DNA of 64,000 nucleotides from positions 372,001 through 436,000 of the forward strand of contig JAJQJQ010000044.1 in NCBI GenBank assembly GCA_028622995.1. The letters are read 5' to 3'. This stretch comes from Panagrolaimus kolymaensis. Its lineage: Eukaryota; Nematoda; Chromadorea; Rhabditida; Panagrolaimidae. Positions 24,408 to 35,737 of this stretch are shown here, one piece after another; positions within the stretch are counted from its first letter, which is position 1, and every line of letters starts with the position of its first letter. Both the position numbers and the translations under genes were made by a program. The notes under the pieces were generated by a model. The model was not told where the DNA came from and made no database searches. It was given only the letters and a program-made list of their open reading frames with translations.

Positions 24408-24759
24408 CGTTTCAGTTGATATTGTTTTTGCAGAAAAAAACGAAGAAAACAGAAGAAGAGAATAGGAAATAAATCCAAGTTGATAGGTTTCAAAGAGTGA
24501 AAACTCGTGAAAGCAAAAAAACAAACCAATTTTATTTTGAGGCTGCGTGGCAAAAAAACCTACGGAATCAAATATCTAAATGGTATCAAAAGGCGGGACA
24601 TTCAAATTTTATTTTTCTTCCATCCTTGAAATTTTTTTGCAGCGTGAATATAAAAAAAAACAGAACATTTTTTTTTGATTAACAAAAACCACAGAAATTT
24701 ATGAGTTTCTTGGAGGTTATCGAGGTGTCATAATTCCACGACCTCCCATCAACAGTTAA
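24408..24759. other. Upstream region of the RRM gene
   Basis: T- and A-rich DNA between the RRM gene and a decayed gene on the same strand. No gene is seen. Confidence 0.4.
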
Positions 24760-25180
24760 CTAACAAATGGCCTGTAGAACATCAAAATCGTTCCCATTAT
24801 AATCATCACCAGCATTTCGAGCAATTAAACTTGCATCATCAGGCCTGAGTAACAACATGAAATGTTGCACCACCGTCAGCATTTTTGCGACTTGCTTTGC
24901 ATTTCCAATTGCGATGAGGCTTCGTTGATAAGATTATAAAATGAAAACCTTCTGCTTCCCAATTCTTTAACTCAGTTGTAAGGATGGATTGCAGAACACC
25001 TAAAAACAATTTTTAAAAAGGAAGGCGACTAAACTAAAGCTAACAATTTGCAAGACCAGGTTATTGTTTTATCGATGTTGTTTCGTTTCTGTACCTTTTG
25101 AAGAAGTTTCATCATTACACATGGAGAATAATTTTTTTGAATAGCACTAGGAAAAGGATTTTGAAAGTTTACCCATTATT
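24760..25180 (-). pseudogene. Decayed multi-exon gene remnant, family not recognised
   Basis: Two blocks look coding on the minus strand. One at about 25172-25037 reads NPFPSAIQKNY...LLQK. A second at 24999-24760, after a normal acceptor, reads VLQSILTTELKNWEAEGFHF and later GGATFHVVTQ. Inside the second block the frame is lost near 24850: the sense resumes one frame over as PDDASLIARNAGDDYNG and ends in DFDVLQAIC and TAG. I do not recognise the family. The frameshift and missing 5' part suggest a dead copy. Confidence 0.45.
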
Positions 25181-25750
25181 GGTTATTGTAATTTTTATAA
25201 ATAAATAAATACTTATTACTATCGTTTTTTGTGACATATTATTTGATGGATGAAAATGTTATAAATAAATGATTGACAAAAGTTTTGTTCACAAAAATAA
25301 ATGAAAGAAAAAAAAACACGAAAAAGAGCAAAAATAACGTATCATAAGCAAGTGTACATTAGCTCAATTATTTTTTAGAAGGTTAGTTATGAATACGCAA
25401 TGATAAAATTAACAAATACAACCAAGCAGAACAAATTAATGATCAAATGAGATTATCATCATCTTTTCATAAATTCTCCTTTATTTCCTGTCCTCGTTAG
25501 TCTTGACACGTAAGCTTGTGTAAGATATTCTTCGCTCGAATCAATGGTTTCAAGCTTTTTATTGTCTCAGATTTTGTTGTTCATCATCATTTTGGTTTTG
25601 TAAAGTGCTGGTACAATAAATATTTTTATGTGTTTAAATTTGCGTGTGTTTCGATTTTTAATACCATGTACAACAAACAATATTTATCCAATGAATATTA
25701 ACCAAAACTTTTCAGGTAACATCATTGTTGGCAAAAGTTTGTGGCTGAAA
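25181..25750. other. Intergenic region before F-box-like copy B
   Basis: AT-rich. An upstream open frame from 25628 runs into the coding start, but the homologous copies begin at MV(D/E)KL, so it is probably 5' untranslated. No gene is seen. Confidence 0.4.
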
Positions 25751-27754
25751 ATGGTTGAAAAGCTGGCATTTAATTTATCGAATTTTGTTCAACAAGAATT
25801 TCCATTCTCTTTGAAACTCATCGAATATATCAACAACGAGTCTGATGCTGAAATCAAACAGAAACTTGATCGTAGCTGCAAATATTTCTTCAAAAATCTT
25901 CCATTTCTCATTGTTGATACTTTGGAATATAACGAAAAAAAGGAACGACTTGAGAACGAAGCTTATGATGGATGCATTGACTTCTTGGATTATGAAGAAT
26001 TTGAACATTTTTTTGAAAAAGTGGACTTCATTTGGGTTACAAAGAAATTGAATATATCTTTTTGGCATGCTCTTCGTCCAAAATTTACTGATGACATTTA
26101 TCGATGTGATGCTGTTGAAATCTCAATCTTTAATGCAAATTTGCCATTTCATAGATTTGAAAAGCTTACAAAATCTGGGAAAGTTGAATGTTTGGATATG
26201 TCAACATCTTCTATTGTTTCTGATTTTGACGAATCTCTTGTTCCTTTGGAAGATGTTTTAGCTCGTGTTCCTAATGCTCAAATTATACGGTAATATTTTT
26301 ACATAATTTTTTTACTAACATTTTTCGTTTATTCATAAACTCTTTTTTAGGGTAGATGATTGCCATGTTACTGATGAAACAATGGCAAAGCTTCTTGCTA
26401 TTCCATGGAAACAAAAGATCACTGAATTCTCTCTCAATAACGTCGATGGTCCGCTTTGTGCTAATTTGGTATTTGAATTTGTTAAGGTATTGTATTTTGA
26501 ATGTTTTGTGTGAGTAATACTTATTTGTTTTAGAAACATTTTGAAGTTGAAGCCAAAATCCATTTTGATTTTACATTTGAAAACAATGAATTTGAAGAAC
26601 TCTTCAATCAAAAAATTGCTAAATTACTTGGAAGCTTACCTACTTTTGAAACTATGGAAGCGCTTGTCAACAATGAAACTACTGTAGCTGTTACTCCTCC
26701 AACCAAGAAACAAACGTGGATGGATACTTTTCATTCGATATTTTGCAATTATTTTCGTAAGAAACTTCCTGTAATTACCGAAGTTGAACCACATCTTAAT
26801 GGACAACCTGATGATGAACCAATGCTTATCGCGGAACCAAAGCTTGTTGAAGATTCTGTTCTAAAGAACGAGGTTGTTTACAACAATGAAAACATCGAAC
26901 GACAGTATACGGCTTTTCCATATCCTCATATGTGCTACATTCGTGAAAACGCTGATGGTGAAACTTGGAAAAAGCTTGAAAGAACTTGCAAGTTTTTCTG
27001 TCAAAAGAATCCTTACTTGATGGTTGATGATTTTCATGTTGGAACTGATGATAAAATAACATTGATCGTTGATAATAACAAAATCATGTTTGAAAATGAA
27101 GAAGAAATGAATAAACCTCTTTGGATTACAAATTCAATTGATTTCGCTGGGATGGGTAAGTTCAGTATGGATGATCGAGTGGATGCGATTAAAATTTTGA
27201 CACGCTCTGTTGTTCATTCCATGGATAACTTTATTATCTTAACGAAATCAGGAAAAGTAAAAAATTGGAATTCAATTGACGCTCTCATCAAAAATAATGG
27301 TTTTTCAAAGGTTATTTCTCTCAATGAATTATTGATTCATCTTCCAAATGTGGAAATTTTTGGGTATGTTTTTTCTTTATAATTTATGTGGAGTGTATTT
27401 GCAATTTGTAGTGCCAGCGTTCGTGGAATCAATTCTCTTTATCCAAATGAACCGATCATACTTCCTAAAAGCAACAAAATCAAATATCTTGAAATTATTT
27501 TTCTCAAAGATACCATCCTTGCTGAATCATTGTTTGATGTTCTTAAAGTAAGATTTTAGTCATTTTTATTTTATTATCTTATAACAAGTTTAACTCTTTT
27601 TTAGACTTCTCTTGCTCCCAAAGCTGATGTTGAGATTGATCTTAGCGATTTGATTGAACAAATGAATGTCGAAGAATTCAAAGCTCAAATAAAAGCAAAA
27701 CTCGACACTTGGAAGCCTCAAATCGATAAACCTACTTTTAAAATTGTTTACTAA
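25751..27754 (+). CDS. Two-module F-box-like protein (copy B)
   Basis: Exons 25751-26289, 26351-26486, 26534-27363, 27412-27547 and 27605-27754 give about 596 residues. Layout as copy A, with the same 136-nt exons 2 and 4. The linker before the second module is longer and acidic (DDEPMLIAEPKLVEDS). The second module starts NNENIERQYTAFPYPHMCYI. The phrase GCTGAAAATGGTTG around the start codon is shared with the copies at 56149 and 60206, which supports this start over the in-frame ATG at 25628. A poly(A) signal lies near 27800. Confidence 0.8.
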
Positions 27755-29427
27755 AATTTTGTTATGCTTCATTTTTTGTCTGTATTTTTTGCTTGTTCAA
27801 ATAAAATCATTTTTATGTTAATTTATTACCTTTTTTGATGGATTCCAGAATTGTTAGTTTCTTGTTGAATTGAAAATTTTGGGCAACTAACTTTATTTTC
27901 GATGCTTTCATTCATATCATTTTTGCAGTTGCTTTAATCTTTCGAATATAAAGCAAAAATTTAAATGGTGCTTTTTTTAGCTACAAAATTTTTCTTCGAA
28001 GCTTTCTTTTTTACATTTTCACTCATCACTTATTTTGTTTTTGTTGTTTTTCATATTAACTTTTCTCTTTGATTATGGAAGATTATTATTTTCAAACTAT
28101 GAAATATTATTTTTTTGGATTGTGTTTTGTTGTTGTTCAAATCGTTGCATGCTAGGATTTTTCTTTCCATTTTCGCAGTCGAATTGTTGATTTTTGTCTT
28201 TTGGTTTGAAATTGTTTGAACCCTTTTTTAAAGGTCAATTCAATTCGTTTTTGCAAATTTTTTTCTCTTTTCATTGTAAATTAAAAGAAGTTTTCACCTT
28301 GGACTCATTTTTAAGGAAGGAGAAACATTAACAAAAAGAAAGAAGAAATAAGAACGCAATTATATGTATTGGCAGATGAAAAATAAAACGCAGCAAATGA
28401 AGATCGCAAAAAATTTTTTTTGACTTTTCGATGAATAAAATTTTTCTTTCTTTCCACCTTTTTTTCTTGATAATTTTTACTTTTTGACGATCGACTTTGC
28501 TGCTTTGATTAATTTTATTTTTGTGTTTTATTTTTCAAGCAAGCTACTGCTTTGAAGCGAACTGCAATCATTTTTCTTTATTATGCTTTTCTTCTTTCAT
28601 TTTTTTCTTCTTTTTTGCTTATCAGCCTTTCTTATATTTGATTCGATTCATTCTTCCTTTTTTTGGTTAATCATTTTTTTATATTGCCTCTGTAAAGGTA
28701 AAGAAAAATGCAGTTTGTCTGTTGTTACACGTTGTATTTTTTTCTTCTCCTAAAGTTTTTTTTGGAAAAATTTTACCATTTTTCCAATCAGCCTAAATTT
28801 TACTTTCCAAAAATATGGCTTTTAAAGTAAAATTTTAGTTTATCGAATTTTTCAAGCTTTTGTCAGCGCGCTTTTCTTGGAATTTTCTTATTTATGTTTA
28901 TCAAAAATTTTGATTTCTAATTTAAAAAGCCAAAATTCACGCATTTTTTTAAAAGTTTCTTAAATCGTAGCACGTGGAAATAAAATAGACCGAACAACGA
29001 ATGGGTGCATATTTTTTCTTAAAAGAGAGATAGGGCTATTCAGTTGGACATTCTTGCAAGTGGAAATGGCTTTCTACTACTGCGGGATGTGTTTTTGTTT
29101 ACTTGTTTTTTCTTTCTTTTTCTTTCGTAGTTGTTGTTTTTGATCTTTTCCCTTAGTAACAAAAGAAAGAAAGAAATGAAAAAAAAGTTGTTGACTTCTT
29201 TTTTTTGACGTTTTTTGAATAAATCTTGGATTTTTAGAATTAAATTCGTGAACTTCCAGAATTCCAAAATTCAAATTTCTAAAAGTCTGATTATTTAATC
29301 ATAAGTTTTAAATTAGGATTATTTTCTAACGGCTTTAATTATTTTAAGAATGTTTACGTGTTTGTTTGGCTTTTTTTGTAAATAAAAATCTTTAAAAAAG
29401 TTTTGTTTTTTTAGAAATAAAACAAAA
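27755..29427. other. Intergenic AT-rich region
   Basis: No gene, RNA gene or ordered repeat is visible. T-rich runs dominate the plus strand. Confidence 0.4.
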
Positions 29428-30790
29428 ATGACTCATTTCACGCAGTTGTTTTCTTTTGCTTTTATATTATTTGCAACACTTTCATCTGTGTATGGCGGTT
29501 GCGAAGATGGAGTTGATAATGTTATTGAAATTCATGATTTGTTACCAGGTAATTAATTTTGACGAAACATCTTCGAGAACTAAAAAGCAAATTTATTATT
29601 CAATTTTTCTTGCATAAAACGAAAGTTTTTGTGAAGCTTTTTTTGTATGAAAATGAAACTTTTGTTTCTCTATGGACAAATTTTTAGAATGTTTTAAAAA
29701 TTCTTAAAACTGTACTTGAAATTGTTTTTTATTAGTTTCCTAAAAATTTAACTTTTCATTTTTCAAGTTTCCATTAATATTTTTATTGATTTTTCTTCCT
29801 CTTTTCACTCTTTTAATTAGCTCTCAAAATTAATTTGATTTATTACATTAAATTTTTTTCTTTGATAAGCTTCCAAGCCTTTCTATGTCCTCCAATCGTC
29901 TTCTTTATTTTTTCTTATCAATCGATGACGACGACCCACTCCTTCTTTTTTTTTCAGAAGCTGAAAGTTCTGTTCGATTTAATGGAGTTAAAATTCATAC
30001 ATATGGACCTGATGCAAAACCCATGTGTAAACCAACTTTGCATTTTCCAGGATTTATTAAAATTGCTGAAGGTTTGAAACTCAAATTTTTACACATGTTT
30101 TAAAAACAGTTTGAACGGAATAATTTTTTTAAAGGCGAAATTGATGTTATTAACCCATTGGATAGCGGCGACGATGATTTGACTTTACATTTTTCGGTTG
30201 AACAAAATTCATTTATGGTTGGAAAAGTTTGTGAAAATGGTAAAAGTCGAAATAGTTTTGTTCCTGATGAAGTTTGGTAAGTTCCTCGAAAAATTTTATT
30301 TTTTTTATCACTAAAACTTTTCTGCAAAAAATCTCTAAAAAAATTAGAAAAACAAAACCCCAAATATTATTCTTTTTTTCAGTTCGATTAGTTTATGCAA
30401 ATTAGCTCCAGAACTCTGTAAAATTGTTGCCACTGAACGAACTTTAACCAAGGATGATTTACCTGAAGATCAACGAGGCCTCATTTCTATTGGTCCCATT
30501 GCATTATCAGTTTTAGAAGTATGTAAATCCAATTTCAAAAAAGCAGCATCCGTATTTAAATTTCATGTTTGTTTTTTTAGGGTGAATGGAAAGCTAGCGC
30601 TAAAATCCTCCACAATAATAAAGTTCAAGCAGCCATTCGAGTAGGAGATAAGAAAAAATGGATTTCCATTAAACTTGGTGATGAACATGATACAGAAGTT
30701 TTTAAAAAAATGGAACAAAAATTAGGCATTACTAGCGGCGGTAATGGTGGAAATGGAAATAAAGATAATAATAAGAAAGAAGAATTGTAA
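29428..30790 (+). CDS. Secreted protein of unknown family
   Basis: Exons 29428-29548, 29958-30071, 30135-30276, 30383-30518 and 30581-30790 give about 240 residues. The first 24 residues (hydrophobic run FSFAFILFATLSSVYG) look like a signal peptide. The mature part begins GCEDGVDN and contains several Cys (MCKPTLHF, KVCENG, CSISLCK, ELCK), consistent with disulphides outside the cell. A segment GPIALSVLEGEW.A...I faintly recalls the strand pattern of ML-type lipid-binding domains, too weak to call. The C-terminus is a Gly/Asn/Lys tail. The first intron (409 bp) is long for this window. Confidence 0.7.
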
Positions 30791-31190
30791 TAAATCTTTT
30801 TCTTATTTAGTTTTAAATAAGAATGCGTATTTTTTTGTTGTTGTTGAATTAATTTTTTTGTTATCGATTTTTTTTAAAAAAAAAATGAGTTTGAATTTTT
30901 TTTTTCAATAAATATTTTTGTTATAGCTGTTAATGAACCCTTTATATATAAATAAAGTGCTGATAAAAAAAGCTCATGATAACCCAAAATAAAAAAAAAG
31001 ATCCAACTTTCAAAGTTATTTGTAATCCCTTATTTTCATTTTTTCTTTGCATAATAAAATTTATAAACTTTTCTTCAAAATTTTGTTATTTTTATGCAAA
31101 AAAAAATTGCATAAAAATCATTTCAAGCTTCTCGTTCCCATGCAAATTAGAAATCATTTGAATGATGGCAAAGAAAACAGTATAAAAGCT

Positions 31191-31198
31191 GACCGATT
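31191..31198 (+). promoter_or_regulatory. TATA box
   Basis: TATAAAAG lies 76 bp upstream of the start codon at 31274, a normal distance for a core promoter with a short leader. Confidence 0.6.
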
Positions 31199-31273
31199 CA
31201 TTGAAAAATCTTCAGTCGAGTTTATTTTTAACTCTTTCGTAACATCGCTTCATTCTCTGAACTTCTAAACACT

Positions 31274-31995
31274 ATGGCTTCTTACTCTGGTGCTCCTCAA
31301 CAAGGTACTTTTTTTTTTAAATTTCTTTCTTTTCATGCTTTTTTTTTTTAGGTGGTCAATGGCAAGGCCAACCCGGTCAATATCAAGCTGGTCAACCTAG
31401 TGGTCAACAGTATCAACCTGGTCAATATCAAGCTGGTGCTCAATATCAAGCTGCTCAACATGGTGGCCAATGGCAAGGTCAACCCGGTGGTGCTTACCAA
31501 TATCAAGCTGGACAACCTGGTGGTCAGCAATATCAACCTGGTCAATATGCTGCTGGTGCTCAATATCAAGCTGGTCAATATGCTCCTGGTCAATATGCTC
31601 CCGGTGGTCAATATCAAGCTGGTCAACAACAAAACCAATATGTTGGTGCTGGTTATGGCCACCGTCGTCAAGCTCCTGCAGATATTCAAGCTCAATATTA
31701 TGGCAAGCCTGCTTTCTATGATGCTAATCGTGGTGTACTCTATGATGGCAAAACAGCTTGGTATTATGCTCCATCTTCATATGGTGCTGCTGGAAGTGCT
31801 GCTCCTTATGGCCAACAACAACAATATGCATCTGGAACTCCATATGGTCAACAATCCAATGTCGTCACTGCTATTGAAAACACTCCATATGGTACTCGTA
31901 TCACTATTGGAAATGGCACCCAAGGAAACCTTCGTGAACATGCAGCTGGTTACTCATCTCAATATGCTCTTGAAGGAACTGCTTATTCTCTTTAA
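31274..31995 (+). CDS. Gln/Gly/Tyr-rich repeat protein
   Basis: Two exons (31274-31304, 31352-31995) give about 224 residues. The N-terminal half is built from repeats such as GQYQAG, QYQPGQYAAG and GGQWQGQPG, nearly free of charge, a composition seen in prion-like, gel-forming or extracellular structural proteins. The second half is less repetitive: GHRRQAPADIQAQYYG, KPAFYDANRGVLYDGK and a tail with TPYGTRITIGNG. No signal peptide is seen, so it is probably intracellular or leaves by another route. The frame lacks an ATG inside exon 2, so simple ORF callers favour wrong frames here. A clear TATA box lies upstream. Function unknown. Confidence 0.75.
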
Positions 31996-32572
31996 ATATT
32001 TTGTTTTAATTTAAGCTTTTCCTTTTCGATTAATTGTAAATGTAAAAATAAAATTGTAAAATTATAACTTTTTGTCTATGGGAATGTGCGATATAACATC
32101 ATTAGAAGAAGCTAAGCAACTTAGAAAATTATTGGGTTTTCTTTCTTTTATTAATTTAGTTCATAAAAAACTCATACATTTGATTCGAAGTTCGAGTAAT
32201 AACATTTTTATAAACAAAAGGAGAAAATTTAAACATGATAAGATTGCGATCACAAAGCCGAACAAATGGATTTCCAAAAAATTTAATGAGTTTTTGAAGA
32301 TGGGATTTGATTTGATAAAATTCTTCTTTTTATCCTGCAAAAATGATCGTAAAAAATCTATCTAAAATAGTCTAAAAGAGTTTTTTAAAACTGCGCACTT
32401 TGCTTTAACTTCAACGCGAAAACAATCTTTCTGTAAAAAAATGGCGGGCTAAATTTTTTTTTCGATTTCCTTGCTTCGAATCATTATTTTTACTTTTGTT
32501 TCAAAGATTTTCATCTTCATCTTCAATTTTACTCTTCGTCGCTTTGTTCATTTGCTGTTCAATCAATCAACT
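31996..32572. other. Intergenic region before H2B
   Basis: Contains the poly(A) signal of the previous gene near 32046. A 97-codon open frame at 32072-32365 is Lys/Phe-rich and unlike any family; I do not call it. Confidence 0.4.
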
Positions 32573-33045
32573 ATGGCTATCGAAGTTAGTGGATCCGAAG
32601 GTATTAAGAAAGCTGGACGGGGAAGACCTCCTAAGAAAGCTGGTTCTCAAAGTGGTGTTGGTGAAAAGAAGAAGAAGTCTGCTGCTAAGAAGCATGATAC
32701 TTATTCAAGCTACATCTACCGCGTTCTCAAACAAGTTCATCCGGATTCTCGCATGTCTTCAAAATCGATGACCATTATGAATTCCTTCGTCAATGACATC
32801 TTTGAACGTATTGCTGGTGAAGCTTCTCGTGTTTCTCACTACAATAAGAAATCAACCATCACATCACGCGAAGTTCAAACTGCTATTCGTCTCGTAAGTT
32901 TTTGTTTGTTTGTATTTTTAATTGATTAACTAACTCATTATCTTTTTAGATTCTTCCTGGTGAACTTTCCAAGCATGCCGTTTCTGAAGGTACTAAAGCT
33001 GTCGCCAAATACACTTCTGCTGTTGACGCTGCTGCCTCCAAGTAA
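32573..33045 (+). CDS. Histone H2B with one intron
   Basis: Exons 32573-32893 and 32950-33045 give 138 residues. The histone fold is clear: [53 protein letters not shown], then [18 protein letters not shown] and TSA. H2B pairs with H2A in the nucleosome. Oddities: it has an intron inside the fold; I find no canonical stem-loop after the stop, while an AATAAA lies near 33173, so the mRNA is probably polyadenylated, as for replication-independent histones. The N-terminal tail contains [11 protein letters not shown], close to an AT-hook core. Confidence 0.92.
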
Positions 33046-33299
33046 TGGACTCTTCTCTCATCGTTTCTTCATCGACAAGCTTTTTTCTTTTTTACTGTTT
33101 TTGTTTGTTATTTTTATGAGTTTTTGAACTTTTTTTTTTGTTAGTCTTGTCCTTTTTTGATGTTGTTATGTTAATAAAAAATGTTCTTTATGTTTTCTTG
33201 TGTCTTTGATTTAGTTGTGATTTGAGATTTTGCCAATTAACTACTTACTTACTTTACTGAAGCTATAACGGAATAACAGCATTAATAATGGAAACCTAT

Positions 33300-33830
33300 A
33301 GACTAATATTTTTGAATGCTAATTTCTTTGTTGCATCTTCTTCGCTGATTTGGTTCTTTACTTTATCAATCAAAATTGTAACTACATGAAAAACTCTTTC
33401 TTGTATTATCCCATTCCAAAATTTTTCAAAACATGCAATCTAAATCGACGATGCTCTTTCCAAATTGGTCCATCAGTAAACATTAAACCTGTTCGATTCG
33501 TTATATCCGGCATCTTTAAATTAGTTGGTCGACCAGCATAACTATTTTTGATAAAAGTTTCAATGATCGTTGGAACATCGTTGATGGAAACAATACTATC
33601 TTCACCCAACCAAAAAGTATGAATATCACCATATTGGTTTTTGGTATCCATAATGAACTCTTCAATGCCGAATTTATTGATATCCATAAACCTATTATTG
33701 AGAGAGATGATGGACCTAAAGTTGTTTTAAAGGTTGCTGAAGGACAGGAATGAATAATAATAATTTTTTTTATTTACCTGGTGGAAGGCAATTTCGTTTC
33801 CAATAAAAATTATGAAACATCCTAACCAAA
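33300..33830 (-). pseudogene. Cytochrome P450 N-terminal fragment, broken
   Basis: On the minus strand the start reads YWKRNCLPPG, followed by an intron and PSSLSIIG, the proline-rich hinge after the membrane anchor. Then, in another frame, comes DINKFGIEEF, YGDIHTFWLGE and WKEHRRFRLHVLKNFGMG, with the helix-C WxxxR motif intact. The frame stops at 33406 and similarity resumes in another frame (ERVFHVVTILIDKV). There is no I-helix, ExxR or haem-Cys region. At least two frameshifts and loss of the C-terminal two thirds make it a dead fragment of a microsomal P450. Confidence 0.75.
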
Positions 33831-34547
33831 AATAATAATAACGTTATTATTATTACTCAAAGCATTTTGTTTTATTAAATGAGAAACAAGTGTGCCTTTT
33901 TATAGTTTTCAATTCAAAGTTGTGATGAATGGAAATTGCAACAAATTTATTATTAATAGCTTTTCCGCAATTTTAACAAAAAAGCAATAATGATATTTTT
34001 AAAGTTTTCGATCATTATTTTTTTTTCTTGAAATGTTGCTTTTTTTAAATAATACTTTCTTCATCAATCACAAACATTTTTTGTTGATAAATTAGATTCA
34101 AAAAAACTCAACAAAGATTTTAGAAGAAAATTAATTTTATCAAAATTGCTTAATTTTTTTGAAAAAAGTGAAATAAAATTAAATATTTTGAAAACTAAAT
34201 CTTCAACAATTTTTTATAAAAACTAATCGAAAAAAAATAAAGACACTTTGAGAATTAATTAAAAAATATGTAAACAGAAACTTTTGAAAGATCGAAGCAG
34301 CAGCAACATTTCAAAGTATTTCAAAGTCCTTTTGGTTCTTAGAATGAAAAAAACCATTATTCAAAAGCTTCCTGATTTTTTTTGTGATTCGGAAAAAACG
34401 AAAAAAATAACTTTCATTTCATTATTCTTCTTTTTTGTTGGGTTTTTTGGAATAATCAAATATATTTTCTCGTGTTTTTTTTTCTTGACTATGTTAACTT
34501 TTTTCGGGTAGTTTATGTTTACTAATATCTCTAATTTTTTAGCAAAG
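33831..34547. other. AT-rich spacer before a single-module F-box-like gene
   Basis: About 34206-34547 is similar to 39718-40031 upstream of the sister gene, so the promoter region was duplicated too. A TTTTTTAG acceptor lies directly before the start codon at 34548, as in both sister genes (see findings). Confidence 0.5.
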
Positions 34548-35472
34548 ATGCATCCATATAATCTTCGCCCTCTTGCAAGACGACTTCGCTTAAAGCGCGC
34601 CAAAACTTTCAATGAAGACAACTATCAACGTCAATATTATTTCACGTTCCCATATCCGGTGACGCGTCATATCTTCAAGAATGCGAACGCTGAAACTCAA
34701 CTCAAACTCCGTCAAACCTGCAAGTTCTTCCATAAAATGAATCCAATGGTTATTGTCGAAAAGTTGTTCTTTGGACGTACACGTCCACGAAATGCTGGCA
34801 AATTGGATCTCTATGTTCAAAATTTTGATGAAATGCCAATGATCGACGTTGTTACAAATGGAATTCATTGTGATGCTTTTGATACAAGAATGATTTCAAA
34901 GATCCTTCGTTGTGAAGCCAACTATATCGACTTGTGTCCTGGACGTGAACTTACTATGGAAGAATTTGTATTTTTTACCGAATCTGGTTTCGTTAAAGAA
35001 TGGCATGGACCTAACGCTTATATTCGTGATAAACATGGTAAAGTTATTTCTCTTGAAAATATATTGCTTCATTTACCAAATGCTGAAAATGTTTAGTATG
35101 TTTTGTTTTATACGTTATAATATTAAAAGTTTGTTTTCAGTGCCTACGTTAAAGATGTCAAACATGAAAATCCATCTAAAATTGTTTCAAAAAATAACAA
35201 AATCAAACATCTTGCTCTTGAATTTCATGGACCAATCAACGTTGATCATTTTTATGAACTTCTCAAAGTTTGTTTTTTACTTTTATGGTTTACATTATTA
35301 TCTAAATTTTTAGAATGTTCTTGCTCCCGAAGCTTTTCTTGGCATTATCTTCAATGATTTAACAGATGAAACTTATGTTGCAACTTTCAAAGCTGAAATG
35401 AAAGAAAAAATGAAAACATGGACGCCTCATAATGAAATGCTAACTCTTATTATTTTTACAGATCATTTTTAA
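34548..35472 (+). CDS. Single-module F-box-like protein (copy G)
   Basis: Exons 34548-35095, 35141-35267 and 35314-35472 give about 277 residues. After a basic start (MHPYNLRPLARRLRLKRA) comes the F-box-like block (YYFTFPYPVTRHIF, LKLRQTCKFFHKMNP), then an LRR-like body and the C-terminal pattern VLAPEA....FN. Intron phases 2 and 0 are as in the two-module genes; the middle exon is 127 nt. The first donor lies right after GTTTA, and the split codon becomes TAT (Tyr), so the apparent TAG is not a stop. AATAAA near 35561. Confidence 0.75.
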
Positions 35473-35737
35473 TCTTTTTCATGTTGTTATTTTATGCTTT
35501 CATTTTATTGTACTTCATAATTTCTTGTCTTAATTTTGTCTGCTTGTTCATGGATTCTAAATAAATACTGTTTTGTTACATATAATTTTATTGTTTACAA
35601 TGTTTGAGAATTTGAAAGATATTAGGTACAAACATTTTCATTGATTTCTTTCACAAAGAGTATACTTTCGAAACATTCTTTGTTTCTTTTCATTTATGAA
35701 TATACCAGTGACACTTATAGCAATGGTTGTAATTCAT

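Noticed and set aside
25628..25750. Longer N-terminus for F-box-like copy B
   Set aside because: The extra residues are absent from copies A, C and D, which share the internal ATG context.
31352..32014. 220-codon Val/Asn/Leu-rich frame and the Ser/Leu-rich frame on the other strand
   Set aside because: Both are shadows of the Gln/Gly/Tyr repeat gene, whose frame is linked by a proper intron to an ATG at 31274.
32072..32365. 97-codon frame downstream of the repeat protein
   Set aside because: Lys/Phe-rich, AT-driven composition, no family pattern and no promoter signal.
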